Assembly (NCBI RefSeq): GCF_001648775.1
Contig: NZ_LVEJ01000028.1
Location: 196,269 to 260,268, forward strand
Source: Pseudomonas fluorescens
Lineage (GTDB): Bacteria; Pseudomonadota; Gammaproteobacteria; Pseudomonadales; Pseudomonadaceae
Direction: 5' to 3'
Length of the DNA stretch: 64,000 nucleotides
The notes below the pieces were generated by a model. The model was not told the DNA's origin. It made no database searches and saw only the letters and a list, made by a program, of their open reading frames with translations. Below, piece by piece: positions 8,012-18,473 of this stretch. Position 1 is the first letter of the stretch. Every line of letters begins with the position of its first letter. A program made the position numbers and the translations under genes.

Positions 8012-11000
8012 ATGCAAACCCCGTCTGCCTCCACCGACGAATCCGATCCCGCCGCCACCGCTGCCATTCGACATCAGGCGCTGCTGGAGGAGTACAGCAG
8101 GTTGCTGGCGAAACTGCGAAGTATCCCTGCCGTCGCCTCGGCCCTGACCGACACCTTGATCCGACCACAGCCGTTCGCCCCTCTGGTCCTGGCGGCCGGC
8201 AAACAACCTACTGCACCTGACAAGCCTGGGCTGCTGCACCCGGATGGACAGTGCAGCCTCGCCAGTATGGCGTTGTACTACGGCATGCCGCCCTGGGACC
8301 CTGCCGACCCGGCGCAACATCACGCGGCACTGCACGCGCTGGATGAAAAACGCGCCCGGCATGCACTGCAACTGGAAAGCGGCGTCGACATCGACCTGCT
8401 GAACGGCACAACGACCGCTGCCGAACGCAAGTCACTGCGTGACCAAAAACGCTTGCCCTCGGCAGAATCGGCGTCCTTCGCCACCGGACTCGAACGCCTG
8501 ACGGCCGCGAAAATAAAACAGGCCGTGCGCGACTTCCTCCCGGCAACTGAAACGTCGTTGCTCAGCCATCTTGCGAAAACACTGCCGGCAGAAACCACGC
8601 TGGCGAACATTCGCCAGACACCCACGGTGTACTTGGAAAAAATCCTCCAATCGAGCGAGGCCAGCCGCCTCGCCCAGGCATTACTGGTAGCGCTGGACTG
8701 GTTCGGCAAAGCGGCGGAAGAACAGGCCTCGCCGCTGGTACGCAACAAACTCCTGAGCCGTGCCATCCGTGTCTGGGGGCAGCGCGCTGCCGACGCCGCG
8801 CAGGCTATCGCTGGCTATGCGTGGCAACAGCCCTGCCACTACGGCAAAAGTTATCAGACGATCTGGCGTGAATTCGAGGACCACCTGTTGCAAAGCAACC
8901 GGGCCGCAACGGCGTCCGAAGCGGTCTTGCTGGCCAGTGTGTACCGCTGTGAATTTCCCAACGACTTCCACCGCGCCGATATCCCGGCCGACCTGCCCTA
9001 CAAAAGCTCCGTCATCTGGGTGAATTTCGTCCACGGGCTCAATCTGGCCGAAGTGATCGAGCCTGAGCGCGTGGCCCACATGACCTTTCAGCAACTGGTG
9101 GATTTTCCGCTGGAAGAGTCCACCGTCGCCAGCGAACAGGAACTGGCCCTGATCGCCTGGTGCCGAATACCTCCGGCGGTGGATTGGGCTGTCGCCACTG
9201 GCGTCTTGCCGCCGCACACCGACACTCAGTACAGCGATGAGCAGCAAGAGCAAGCGCTGCAAGCACTTGATACGCACATCAACAAATTGACCGAAGCCCT
9301 TAAGCAAATGGATGTCGACAGCCCGAAAAGAGCGGATATCGCCGATCGGGAAATCAGCAAGGTTTTCGGCTATCTGTATTTCAGCAGAGACAGCCGAAAG
9401 CTGGCCAGGTACGTCGAACCAGCTTCAGGAGGCGGCTTCAGACAGGTTCCAGATGTGCGGCAACACAGGGTCAGTCTCCAGGAGGTGTATATGTGGAAGG
9501 GCCACAAGGGCCGAACCTGGAGTATCAGTCGCCCCAACAGCGAAACACTGACCACTGGCACATTGCGCATTAACGCCGACGGTTCGTTGCACACGACGGC
9601 CAGCTGGCTTGCGCCAATGCTGCTTACGAAGACCCTGCCCGACGTCAATGACCTGTTCCAGACCGAATACACCCGCTATCTCACCGCCACCAAAGCCGCC
9701 TATCAAACCCTGCTCGGCGAAATGTTCCTCCGCCTCCCGCATGATGCCCGGCAAGCCATCGAATATGGTCAGACGCGCCTCTACACCTTGCGCGATTCAA
9801 CCACCGGGCTGGAGTCGGGTCAGGAGAAGCCCAGCCTGACCCTGCCGCTACGCCTGCGCATGGGTTTTATCCTGAGGCTGGACTACCGCGGCAAAACCTC
9901 ATGGTACGAGTGCCTGCCGCGCGCCGGGATCATCCGCGAGCGCAATGACATGACCACCGCGTTGCTCGACGGTCGTATCACCAGCGAGAACTGGCGCACC
10001 GGGCGTGGCTCGGTCAACGTCGACGTGCGGCGCGGGACGTCGGTGCCGTTTGATCGCGATGCTCATGAAAAAGGTGATGTCCCCAAGAAAGACGCCTCCT
10101 GTATCGCCATCATCGAACAACTGGGTGAAACGTTTACAGGGGCGCCAGCGGCCGATGCGCCTGCGCTGATTTCCTCAGCCGGCAGCTCAAAGCTGGCCAC
10201 ATACATCGCCCAGTCGTTCTTTTATTACAACGAGGCCATGCTCTACGCCCACGCCCGGCAACAGACCGAGCTCGAAAAGCGCGAGGACGGCCCTTCGCTG
10301 TTTGAAAAGCTTCTTAAATTCTTGCCCTTTTTCGGCAACCTCGACGATCTGGACTCGGACAATCCCAATAAACGGCATGCGGCGATATTTGGCATCGTGA
10401 CCGATATTCTGTCGTTTGGCATGCCGGTCGGAAAATTCGTTTCAGGCACGGTCAAGCTGGCCTCGACTGCGCTGCGCCTGGGCTACAAACAGGTCCTGCC
10501 GCGTTTCTCGAACCTGTCCGCGAAACTGCTGTTGGCATCAGCGAAAGAGTTCATCCCGTTCAATGGTCTACCGCAGCTGACGAAGGGCGTGCTCGTTGGG
10601 CTTTATGCCCTGAACAAAAGCCTGTTGAAGCTGGCGATCAAAAAAATCGAGAAACTGGCCGCAAGAACCGGCACTTACGACATCATCAATGGCTTGCCAC
10701 AAATTACCCAACCGGGACGCTACAAAACCCTTGGCGGTTTCAATGAACTGGGGTCTTCCAGAGGTGTGGACGACATACCGATTCGCCGAGCCGCTGGTGC
10801 ACCGCAGCGCGATTATCGAATGGTCGACCCGCTCACCAACAAACCGTACGGCCCGTCGCTGAATGACAAGAACTACAGGTTTTCAATCGGCAGCTCCGCT
10901 TACCGATCGGTTGCAGTCACCGATCAGCACGTCACCGTAAAGATCTCCGAACAGACCAGCGTCAGTGAAGTGCTTGAAGTCGATGGCCGTACGACGATGT

Positions 11001-12436
11001 TTATCGATGATGTCGCCTATCAACTCGACGCAAACACCTTGCGCCGCGCCACTCACATCGATACTTCGGAAAGGTTCATCGCCGTACCGTGCCGGGTAAA
11101 GCGCGCACCAGGGCAATCCTGCGAAACCCGTTTGGTCACCCGCGATCCAGCTCCGACGCCCGCTGTCGGCAGCTATGACGAAAGCAAAGGTTGGGCGACA
11201 TGGTTCGGCGACAGTCTCTATACACGTCCTAAAGGCCATGCGCCGATGAGCGCCAATGCGTTTGACTCAATCAGCAGGCTCAACGGCCTGATGGTGTTTC
11301 GCAAGGGCTTGTATGGGCGCCTGCAAATCAATGTGTTTCAACAGCAGGACTTCCACCTGTTTGAAGTCGGCGCAGTCATTGTCGAAGCCATCGACGGATC
11401 GAAGCACTATGTATTTACACGCCTTAACGCCGATGATTTCTATGTGGCCAATCTTCTACCCGGAAAGAGCCTGCAGGATAATCTGGTGTTTCTCAAAGCC
11501 TCGACACTGTCGGACGTTGAGCGTCGCGAATTGATCACGGTCTACACCGGTTCGCTCAACGCCAACAACATGGCAAGGATCTACGGCATTGAAGCCGTGG
11601 AGCGAGCGATGCAAACCATGGAGCAGATCGCCATACCGATTGGCGGCCATGCCATCCCGCCCAATACGCTCACCAAGCTGAAAGTCGATACCAGTCCGGG
11701 CGAAGCGGTGTTGTTCGATCACTCCACACGCATGATTGTCAGCCGGCGCGCCAAGGGGGTGACCTCATGGTCTCGCAGTCAAAACGCCCCGGCGGATTTT
11801 CGTCAGAGAGCGGCGGATATCTTCGATACCCTGCGCGCTGGCAAACCCATCCCCAAGGATTTGCGGCACTTCTACCCGGTGTTCGAAAGGATTTTGCACA
11901 GCGACCTGGTCACCGATCAAGTCATCGCCAGAGTGCAAAACCTGCTTCCCCCTAGCCAATACACTGGGAAAGCCAGAAACATCGCCTATGCCGACATCGT
12001 CAAAGCCGACGGCGAGCGTGAAGTGTATGTCAGTGTTTCCGGCAAGTACGACATGACTTCAGAGCTGCCGTTATTCAGCCCTCCGTTTGCCAACGAAAGC
12101 GTCAAGGTCGGAAAAAACACCACATACTTCAACGTAGATGCCGGCCGGAGATTCCCCGAGACGTCGCTGAATGTCTCGGGAGACGGCAGGTTGTTAGCCA
12201 TTCCCCATACGATAAAGAATATCGAAAACTATAAACCGACAATGACGACTCGCCCGACATCACTGGACAGCGAGGCCAAGCTGATCAAAGTGCTGCGGGA
12301 AAAATACCCGGACCCGGCGACGATCACCTCCATCGAGGTGGTCACCACATTGCCGCCCTGCACCAGCTGTTCGGTGGTGGTCAAAGAGTTTGGCTTCAAC
12401 GGATCGGCGGATGGCCTGAAGGTCATGTGGGAATGA
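8012..12436 (+). CDS. Giant toxin-like protein with C-terminal deaminase-fold domain
   Basis: A 1474-residue protein with no N-terminal signal peptide. The first roughly 700 residues resemble large effector-like proteins of pseudomonads annotated with a dermonecrotic-toxin/DUF6543-type region (family placement from memory). A hydrophobic, Gly/Ala-rich patch at about 785-890 could be membrane-active. The last 155 residues (about 1320-1474) read as a nucleic-acid/nucleotide deaminase-fold toxin domain: strands IAYADI and EVYVSVSG, then DSEAK (D1419, E1421), then PPCTSC (C1450, C1453), the zinc-binding [H/C/D]xE...PCxxC arrangement of the BURPS668_1122-like toxin deaminases. The ATG has AAGGA 10 bases upstream. 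No gene follows on the plus strand; the next gene converges 1 bp away, so there is no adjacent immunity gene. Confidence 0.75.
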   Translation: MQTPSASTDESDPAATAAIRHQALLEEYSRLLAKLRSIPAVASALTDTLIRPQPFAPLVLAAGKQPTAPDKPGLLHPDGQCSLASMALYYGMPPWDPADPAQHHAALHALDEKRARHALQLESGVDIDLLNGTTTAAERKSLRDQKRLPSAESASFATGLERLTAAKIKQAVRDFLPATETSLLSHLAKTLPAETTLANIRQTPTVYLEKILQSSEASRLAQALLVALDWFGKAAEEQASPLVRNKLLSRAIRVWGQRAADAAQAIAGYAWQQPCHYGKSYQTIWREFEDHLLQSNRAATASEAVLLASVYRCEFPNDFHRADIPADLPYKSSVIWVNFVHGLNLAEVIEPERVAHMTFQQLVDFPLEESTVASEQELALIAWCRIPPAVDWAVATGVLPPHTDTQYSDEQQEQALQALDTHINKLTEALKQMDVDSPKRADIADREISKVFGYLYFSRDSRKLARYVEPASGGGFRQVPDVRQHRVSLQEVYMWKGHKGRTWSISRPNSETLTTGTLRINADGSLHTTASWLAPMLLTKTLPDVNDLFQTEYTRYLTATKAAYQTLLGEMFLRLPHDARQAIEYGQTRLYTLRDSTTGLESGQEKPSLTLPLRLRMGFILRLDYRGKTSWYECLPRAGIIRERNDMTTALLDGRITSENWRTGRGSVNVDVRRGTSVPFDRDAHEKGDVPKKDASCIAIIEQLGETFTGAPAADAPALISSAGSSKLATYIAQSFFYYNEAMLYAHARQQTELEKREDGPSLFEKLLKFLPFFGNLDDLDSDNPNKRHAAIFGIVTDILSFGMPVGKFVSGTVKLASTALRLGYKQVLPRFSNLSAKLLLASAKEFIPFNGLPQLTKGVLVGLYALNKSLLKLAIKKIEKLAARTGTYDIINGLPQITQPGRYKTLGGFNELGSSRGVDDIPIRRAAGAPQRDYRMVDPLTNKPYGPSLNDKNYRFSIGSSAYRSVAVTDQHVTVKISEQTSVSEVLEVDGRTTMFIDDVAYQLDANTLRRATHIDTSERFIAVPCRVKRAPGQSCETRLVTRDPAPTPAVGSYDESKGWATWFGDSLYTRPKGHAPMSANAFDSISRLNGLMVFRKGLYGRLQINVFQQQDFHLFEVGAVIVEAIDGSKHYVFTRLNADDFYVANLLPGKSLQDNLVFLKASTLSDVERRELITVYTGSLNANNMARIYGIEAVERAMQTMEQIAIPIGGHAIPPNTLTKLKVDTSPGEAVLFDHSTRMIVSRRAKGVTSWSRSQNAPADFRQRAADIFDTLRAGKPIPKDLRHFYPVFERILHSDLVTDQVIARVQNLLPPSQYTGKARNIAYADIVKADGEREVYVSVSGKYDMTSELPLFSPPFANESVKVGKNTTYFNVDAGRRFPETSLNVSGDGRLLAIPHTIKNIENYKPTMTTRPTSLDSEAKLIKVLREKYPDPATITSIEVVTTLPPCTSCSVVVKEFGFNGSADGLKVMWE

Positions 12437-12437
12437 C

Positions 12438-14255
12438 CTACAGGCGTTGCAGATGCCCATACAGCTTGGCGTACAAACCACCATCGGCAATCAGTTGCTG
12501 ATGGTCGCCATCCTCGGCCACTTGCCCGCCGTCGAATACCAGTACCCGGTCGGCCTGCTTCACCGCTGACAGACGGTGAGCAATGATCAACGTGGTGCGG
12601 CCATGGAGGAAGCGCGCCATGGCCTGATGCAGGTTGTATTCGGTGGCGGCGTCGAGGGCCGAGGTGGCCTCGTCGAGGATCACCACTTTCGGCTCGGCGA
12701 GAATCATCCGCGCAATCGCCAGGCGTTGGCGCTGACCGCCGGACAGGCGCACACCGGAGCGACCGACGATGCTGTCGAGACCCTCCGGCAAGGCACGGAT
12801 GGTCGCGTCCAACTGGGCGATTTCCAGTGCCTGCCAGCAGGCTTCGTCGCTGCGAGTGCGGCCCATGGTCAGGTTGGCGCGCACGGTATCGTTGAACAGC
12901 GCCGGGTGTTGCAGCACCACGGCAACGTTTTCCCGCACCGTTTCCAGGCCAATCTCCTGCTGGGTCGAGCCGCCGAAACGGATGGTGCCGGCCAGCGGCG
13001 TGTACAGCCCGAGGAGCAATTGCACCAGGGTACTTTTGCCGCCGCCACTGGCGCCGACAATCGCAACTTTTTCACCGGGAGCAATCGACAGATCCAGTTG
13101 ATCCAGCACCAGTTCATCGCCGTAGCCGAAGCTCAGGCCTTGCACCTGAATGCCGACGGTGTCACGGCCCTTGAACGGATCGACACCGCCGGGGTATTGC
13201 GGCTCATCGGCACGCGCCAGCAGCTCGTTGATCCGCGTCAGCGCGCCGCCCGCCGCGTAGTAGGCGTATTGCAGGTTAAGCAGTTGCTCGACCGGGCCGA
13301 TCATGAACCACAGGTAGCTGAACACTGCGAGCATCTGGCCGATCGACAGATCGGAGAACAACACCGTGAGCATCGCCGCCGCACGGAAGATGTCGATGCC
13401 GAACTGAAACAGCAACCCACTGGCGCGGTTCGAGGCGTCGGTTTTCCACTGCGAGTTGACCGCGTAATTACGCACTTCCTGCGCCCGCAGACCGAGCCGC
13501 CCGAGGAAGAAGCCCTGACGGTTGCCGGCGCGTATCTCCTGAATCGCATCGAGGGTTTCGCTCAACGCCTGAGTGAAGCGCGAGGTACTGTCGTTCTCGA
13601 GTTTCTTCAGGTGTTTGACCCGTTTGCCCAACTGCACCGTCGCGTAGATCACCAGCGGGTTGAACAGCAGAATCAGCAGCGCCAGCTTCCAGTGCATCCA
13701 CATCAGGATGCTCGCGGTGCCGACCAGCGTCAGCATCGCCACCAGGAAACGACTGAGGGTTTCGCCGACAAATTTGTCGAGGGTATCGAGGTCCGTGACC
13801 AGGTGCGTGGTCACCGTGCCGCTACCGAGGCTTTCGTATTCACCGAGGGAAATGCGTTTGAGGCGCTCGATCAAGCGCACGCGAATGCGATAGACGATGT
13901 CCTTGGCCAGTCGCGCAAACAATCGCGACTGCAACACGCCAAAGCACAGCGAGCTGCAGCGCAGAGTCAGCGTCACCACCAGCATCAGGCCGATGTAACC
14001 CGCCGCTTGCTGCCACATGCCTGGCAACACGTGGTTCATGACTTTCAGTGCCGCATCGCCGTGGCCAAGCAGCACTTCGTCGACGAGCAACGGCAGCAGC
14101 AGTGGAATCGGCACGCTGCACAGCGTCGCCAGCACGGCCACGCCGTTAGCGATCCACAGGGATTTTTTGTGTGTGAGAGCCAGTCGCCGGACTTCTGCCC
14201 AGCTCAGCCGGTCGACACGCTTTACGGCTGGCGTGTCATCGGCCAGGTCAGGCAC
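12438..14255 (-). CDS. MsbA-like ABC exporter (fused permease and ATPase)
   Basis: A 605-residue half-transporter. Six membrane helices occupy about residues 33-330. The nucleotide-binding domain has Walker A GASGGGKST (401-409), the signature LSGGQ (504-508), Walker B VVILDEA (524-530) and the switch histidine in IIAHRLS. It should work as a homodimer that exports lipid, peptide or drug substrates across the inner membrane; the substrate cannot be read from sequence. Its start overlaps the end of the DsbA-like gene by 8 bp, indicating translational coupling. It converges with the toxin-like gene across a single base pair, without a visible terminator. Confidence 0.9.
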   Translation of the reverse strand: MPDLADDTPAVKRVDRLSWAEVRRLALTHKKSLWIANGVAVLATLCSVPIPLLLPLLVDEVLLGHGDAALKVMNHVLPGMWQQAAGYIGLMLVVTLTLRCSSLCFGVLQSRLFARLAKDIVYRIRVRLIERLKRISLGEYESLGSGTVTTHLVTDLDTLDKFVGETLSRFLVAMLTLVGTASILMWMHWKLALLILLFNPLVIYATVQLGKRVKHLKKLENDSTSRFTQALSETLDAIQEIRAGNRQGFFLGRLGLRAQEVRNYAVNSQWKTDASNRASGLLFQFGIDIFRAAAMLTVLFSDLSIGQMLAVFSYLWFMIGPVEQLLNLQYAYYAAGGALTRINELLARADEPQYPGGVDPFKGRDTVGIQVQGLSFGYGDELVLDQLDLSIAPGEKVAIVGASGGGKSTLVQLLLGLYTPLAGTIRFGGSTQQEIGLETVRENVAVVLQHPALFNDTVRANLTMGRTRSDEACWQALEIAQLDATIRALPEGLDSIVGRSGVRLSGGQRQRLAIARMILAEPKVVILDEATSALDAATEYNLHQAMARFLHGRTTLIIAHRLSAVKQADRVLVFDGGQVAEDGDHQQLIADGGLYAKLYGHLQRL

Positions 14256-14883
14256 AGGCAGCGCGCTCCAGCCAGCGGCCGAGCAACGGCGACAGTTCGC
14301 TGAGCGGTTGATAGCCGTTGGTCAGCAACGCCAGCTGGCCGTTGCGCTCGGCAAGCAGGGTCGGAAACCCGGCGATGCCGAGATCCTGCACCCAACTGAA
14401 ATCGGCCTGAGTCGCTTTGTGCTGATCGGCATGATCGAACAACGCGGCGAATTCGATACGCGGTACACCGGCCTGCTCAGCCAACTCGACCAGCACGCTG
14501 GCCTGAGTGACATCGCGGCCCTCGGCGTAGAACGCCTGCTGAATCAGTCCGACCAGTGTCCATGCACAATCCGGCGCCAGACTGCGCGCGGTGACGATCG
14601 CCCGGCAAGCAGGTTCGGTGTCGTAGACAAAACCGTCGGGCAAGGCGCCGTCAAACTTGAACGGCTGGCCGGTGGCCTCGGTGACCGCTTGCCAGTGCTC
14701 AAGGATGTAGCGCCGCGTGGTCGGCTCCAGCGCCGAGCCGCTGCCGGTGCGCAAGCCACCGACCACCAGATGCAACTCCACCCCGGCTGCTTGCGCCTGC
14801 TCCACCAATGCCTTGGCCACCGGAGCAAAGCCCCAGCACCACGAACACATCGGATCCATCACATAGAGCAGGCGTGCTGACAT
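14248..14883 (-). CDS. DsbA-family thioredoxin-fold protein (FrnE-like)
   Basis: A 211-residue protein with a redox-type CSWC motif at residues 13-16 (DPMCSWCWGF) right after the first strand, and a helical insertion typical of the DsbA/FrnE group. No signal peptide is present (the protein starts MSARLLYVMDPMC), so it is probably cytoplasmic, like 2-hydroxychromene isomerase/FrnE relatives, rather than a periplasmic oxidase. The cis-proline loop may be IAGFPTL near residue 165. It is the middle gene of a tight trhO-dsbA-ABC run, starting 2 bp after trhO and overlapping the ABC gene by 8 bp. Confidence 0.85.
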   Translation of the reverse strand: MSARLLYVMDPMCSWCWGFAPVAKALVEQAQAAGVELHLVVGGLRTGSGSALEPTTRRYILEHWQAVTEATGQPFKFDGALPDGFVYDTEPACRAIVTARSLAPDCAWTLVGLIQQAFYAEGRDVTQASVLVELAEQAGVPRIEFAALFDHADQHKATQADFSWVQDLGIAGFPTLLAERNGQLALLTNGYQPLSELSPLLGRWLERAACA

Positions 14884-14885
14884 GA

Positions 14886-15827
14886 TTAAGCCTCGGTGGA
14901 TGCTTGCTTATAGTTGTAGCCGATCGGGTGCGGCTGGTTGCGCGCCTTGGCCAGTTCGATCTGCTTTTGCCGATCGATGGCGCTACGGCGGGTTTTCTCG
15001 CTCAGCGTGTCCCAGCAATGCGGGCAACTGATGCCGGCCACGTAATGCTCCGAGGTGCGATCGGCAACGCTGACCGGTGTGCGGCAGGCATGACATTGAT
15101 CGTAGTCGCCTTCGCTGAGGTCGTGGCGCACGGTCACGCGGTTGTCGAAGACGAAGCAGTCGCCCTGCCACTTGGTTTCTTCCTGCGGCACCTCTTCGAG
15201 GTACTTCAGAATGCCGCCCTTGAGGTGGTAAACCTCTTCATAACCTTCGCCGAGCATGTAGCTCGAAGCTTTTTCGCAGCGAATGCCACCGGTGCAGAAC
15301 ATCGCGACCTTCTTGTGCACGGCCGGGTTGAAGTGTTCTTTGATGTAGTCAGGAAATTCGCGAAAACTGGTGGTTTTCGGATCGATGGCGCCTTCGAAGG
15401 TGCCGATCGACACTTCGTAATCGTTACGCGTGTCGATCAACAGCACTTCCGGGTCGCTGATCAACGCGTTCCAGTCTTGCGGATCAACGTAAGTGCCGAC
15501 CTTTTTGTTCGGGTCGACGCCTTCGACACCGAGGGTGACGATCTCTTTCTTCAGTTTGACTTTGGTGCGATAGAACGGCTGCTCGTCGCAGTACGACTCT
15601 TTGTGATCGATGTCGATCATGCGTGGGTCGTTCTTGAGCCAGGCGAGCAGGCCGTCGATGCCTTCGCGGGTGCCGGAGACCGTGCCGTTGATGCCTTCTT
15701 CGGCGATCAGCAGGGTGCCTTTGATCTGGTTGTCGACCATCGCTTGCAGCAGTGGCTCGCGCAGGTTGACGTAATCTTCGAGGGTGACGAACTTATACAG
15801 TGCCGCCACGACAATCGGTTGTGTCAT
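14886..15827 (-). CDS. trhO: TrhO: oxygen-dependent tRNA uridine(34) hydroxylase (rhodanese family)
   Basis: This 313-residue YceA/TrhO protein uses O2 to make 5-hydroxyuridine at position 34 of tRNAs, the first step towards (carboxy)methoxyuridine. The N-terminal half is the UPF0176 domain (GTLLIAEEGINGTVSG, about 37-52). The rhodanese-like domain holds the catalytic-position cysteine C178 in MFCTGGIRCEKAS. The C-terminal cysteine pairs CHACRTPVS and CPHCWDTL look like a zinc site. Length matches the family. GGAG lies nine bases before the ATG. It heads a likely three-gene transcript with the DsbA-like and ABC genes. Confidence 0.93.
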   Translation of the reverse strand: MTQPIVVAALYKFVTLEDYVNLREPLLQAMVDNQIKGTLLIAEEGINGTVSGTREGIDGLLAWLKNDPRMIDIDHKESYCDEQPFYRTKVKLKKEIVTLGVEGVDPNKKVGTYVDPQDWNALISDPEVLLIDTRNDYEVSIGTFEGAIDPKTTSFREFPDYIKEHFNPAVHKKVAMFCTGGIRCEKASSYMLGEGYEEVYHLKGGILKYLEEVPQEETKWQGDCFVFDNRVTVRHDLSEGDYDQCHACRTPVSVADRTSEHYVAGISCPHCWDTLSEKTRRSAIDRQKQIELAKARNQPHPIGYNYKQASTEA

Positions 15828-15871
15828 GGGTATTTCTCCAGGTGGCTACCCTCGCAAAGGGTGAACCGGAT

Positions 15872-15904
15872 TCAAAAAAAAACGCGCCGGGTGAGCGGCG
15901 CGTT
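15872..15904 (-). terminator. Rho-independent terminator of bolA
   Basis: On the minus strand an 8-bp perfect stem AACGCGCC/GGCGCGTT with an 8-nt loop is followed by a run of nine T residues. It lies 25 bp after the bolA stop and before trhO. Confidence 0.9.
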
Positions 15905-15929
15905 GCGGATTCTAGCAAAAAACCGAAGC

Positions 15930-16229
15930 TTAATGCTTGCTGCCGCCGGCACAGGTCGGCGACGCCGGGGCGGCGTCGATCTCTGCCCATTCCTGCGGGG
16001 TGTAGGTGTGCAGCGCCAACGCATGGAACTCGCCCATCAGCTCGCCGAGCGTGCCGTAGACTTTCTGGTGGCGCTTGACCCGGTTCAGGCCGTCGAACTG
16101 CGCACTGACTACCACTGCCTTGAAGTGCGTCTGTAGCCCGCGACTGTGCATGTGGCTTTCATCCAGCACTTGCAGGTGCTCAGGCTGAAGCAGGGCCAGC
16201 GTCGATTCGATGCGTTGTTGCATGGTCAT
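15930..16229 (-). CDS. bolA: BolA-family protein
   Basis: A 99-residue BolA protein with the core HSRGLQTHFKAVVVSAQFDGLNRVKRHQKVY and the helix containing GEFHALALHTYTPQEW. The conserved histidines in HALALHTYTP are those used by BolA proteins to share an Fe-S cluster with monothiol glutaredoxins. I place the start at the ATG at 16229, since GGAG is six bases upstream; a GTG (16232) precedes it and another ATG (16223) follows. The C-terminal PTCAGGSKH tail carries an extra Cys/His that may bind metal. It follows the DUF2059 gene by 12 bp. Confidence 0.92.
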   Translation of the reverse strand: MTMQQRIESTLALLQPEHLQVLDESHMHSRGLQTHFKAVVVSAQFDGLNRVKRHQKVYGTLGELMGEFHALALHTYTPQEWAEIDAAPASPTCAGGSKH

Positions 16230-16241
16230 CACGAACTCCGC

Positions 16242-16763
16242 TTACTTCTTCTTGGCCGGCGCAGCAGCGCCTTTCGGGTCCAGCTCTTTGGTCATGTCGT
16301 CGAGCAGCTTGTTGACGACCGGTACGGCGCTTTCCAGTTTGGCCTGGGTCATCTGGGCCGATTGCTGAGTCAGCTGCGGCATTTTTTCCAGGACTTTCTT
16401 GCCCAGTGGCGACTGGTAGAACGCGACCAGATCCTTCAGCTCCGATTCGCTGAAGTTAGTGGTGTAGAGCTTGACCATGTCCGGTTTCAGCTTGTTCCAG
16501 CCAATGGCCTGGTCCAGCGCAGCGTTAGCCTTGGCCTGGTAGGTTTCCAGGACGGCCTTCTTGGCTTCCGGGGCTTTGGTCTGTTCGAAACGCTGAGCGA
16601 ACATTTGCTGCACTTGCATGTACACCGGAGTGCCCAGCTTGTCAGCGTGCGCCAGGGTCAGAAAAGCTTCAGCACTGGCGTTGTGGCTGGCGGTATCGGC
16701 AAGCACCTGGCCGCTGGCGCAAACCAGTGCAACCGCGGTGCAGATGGCACGAAGACGAGTCAT
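16242..16763 (-). CDS. Exported DUF2059 protein
   Basis: A 173-residue protein with a clear Sec signal peptide: MTRLRAICTAVALVCASGQVLA with an AxA-like cleavage near residue 23. The mature part carries the DUF2059 core, FSESELKDLVAFYQSPLGKKVLEKMP at about residues 103-128, and ends in a lysine-rich AAAPAKKK tail. It is predicted periplasmic; no function is known for the family. AAGGA stands six bases before the ATG. The bolA gene follows 12 bp downstream, so the two probably share a transcript ending at the bolA terminator. Confidence 0.87.
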   Translation of the reverse strand: MTRLRAICTAVALVCASGQVLADTASHNASAEAFLTLAHADKLGTPVYMQVQQMFAQRFEQTKAPEAKKAVLETYQAKANAALDQAIGWNKLKPDMVKLYTTNFSESELKDLVAFYQSPLGKKVLEKMPQLTQQSAQMTQAKLESAVPVVNKLLDDMTKELDPKGAAAPAKKK

Positions 16764-16956
16764 CGAGTTTCCTTTTCAGCTAGGCGAGGTAAAACCCCAA
16801 GGGCGACCATTCTGCGCCTAAAAAACCTCGTGGCTCAACCCCCGAGCCTTGCCGCGCTTGATTGCCCGGGTTTTACCGGTCAACAATCGGTTCGATGGAA
16901 CCACCGGGGCCGAAGCCGGCCTAAACTGCGCAAACAGACCAACAGGAGTGTGCACG

Positions 16957-18351
<1,395 letters not shown>

Positions 18352-18375
18352 TTTTGTAGCGGCTGTAAATCCGTC

Positions 18376-18459
18376 TTCGCGAGCAAGCTCGCTCCCACAG
18401 TGGACCGCATTTCCACCATGAGAATGCAGTCGAATGTGGGAGCGAGCTTGCTCGCGAAT
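18376..18459. repeat. REP pair (inverted)
   Basis: Opposed copies TTCGCGAGCAAGCTCGCTCC (18376 onward) and TGTGGGAGCGAGCTTGCTCG (to 18459), between the converging fumC and EamA-transporter genes. Confidence 0.92.
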
Positions 18460-18473
18460 GGGAGCGACTGTAT

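Noticed and set aside
12576..14303. 575-codon plus-strand open frame opposite the ABC exporter
   Set aside because: Shadow of the ABC gene; composition is Arg/Gln/His-rich and no motif is present.
16849..16956. N-terminal extension of fumC from an ATG at 16849
   Set aside because: The extension is not fumarase-like and the ATG at 16957 has AGGAG and the family N-terminus.
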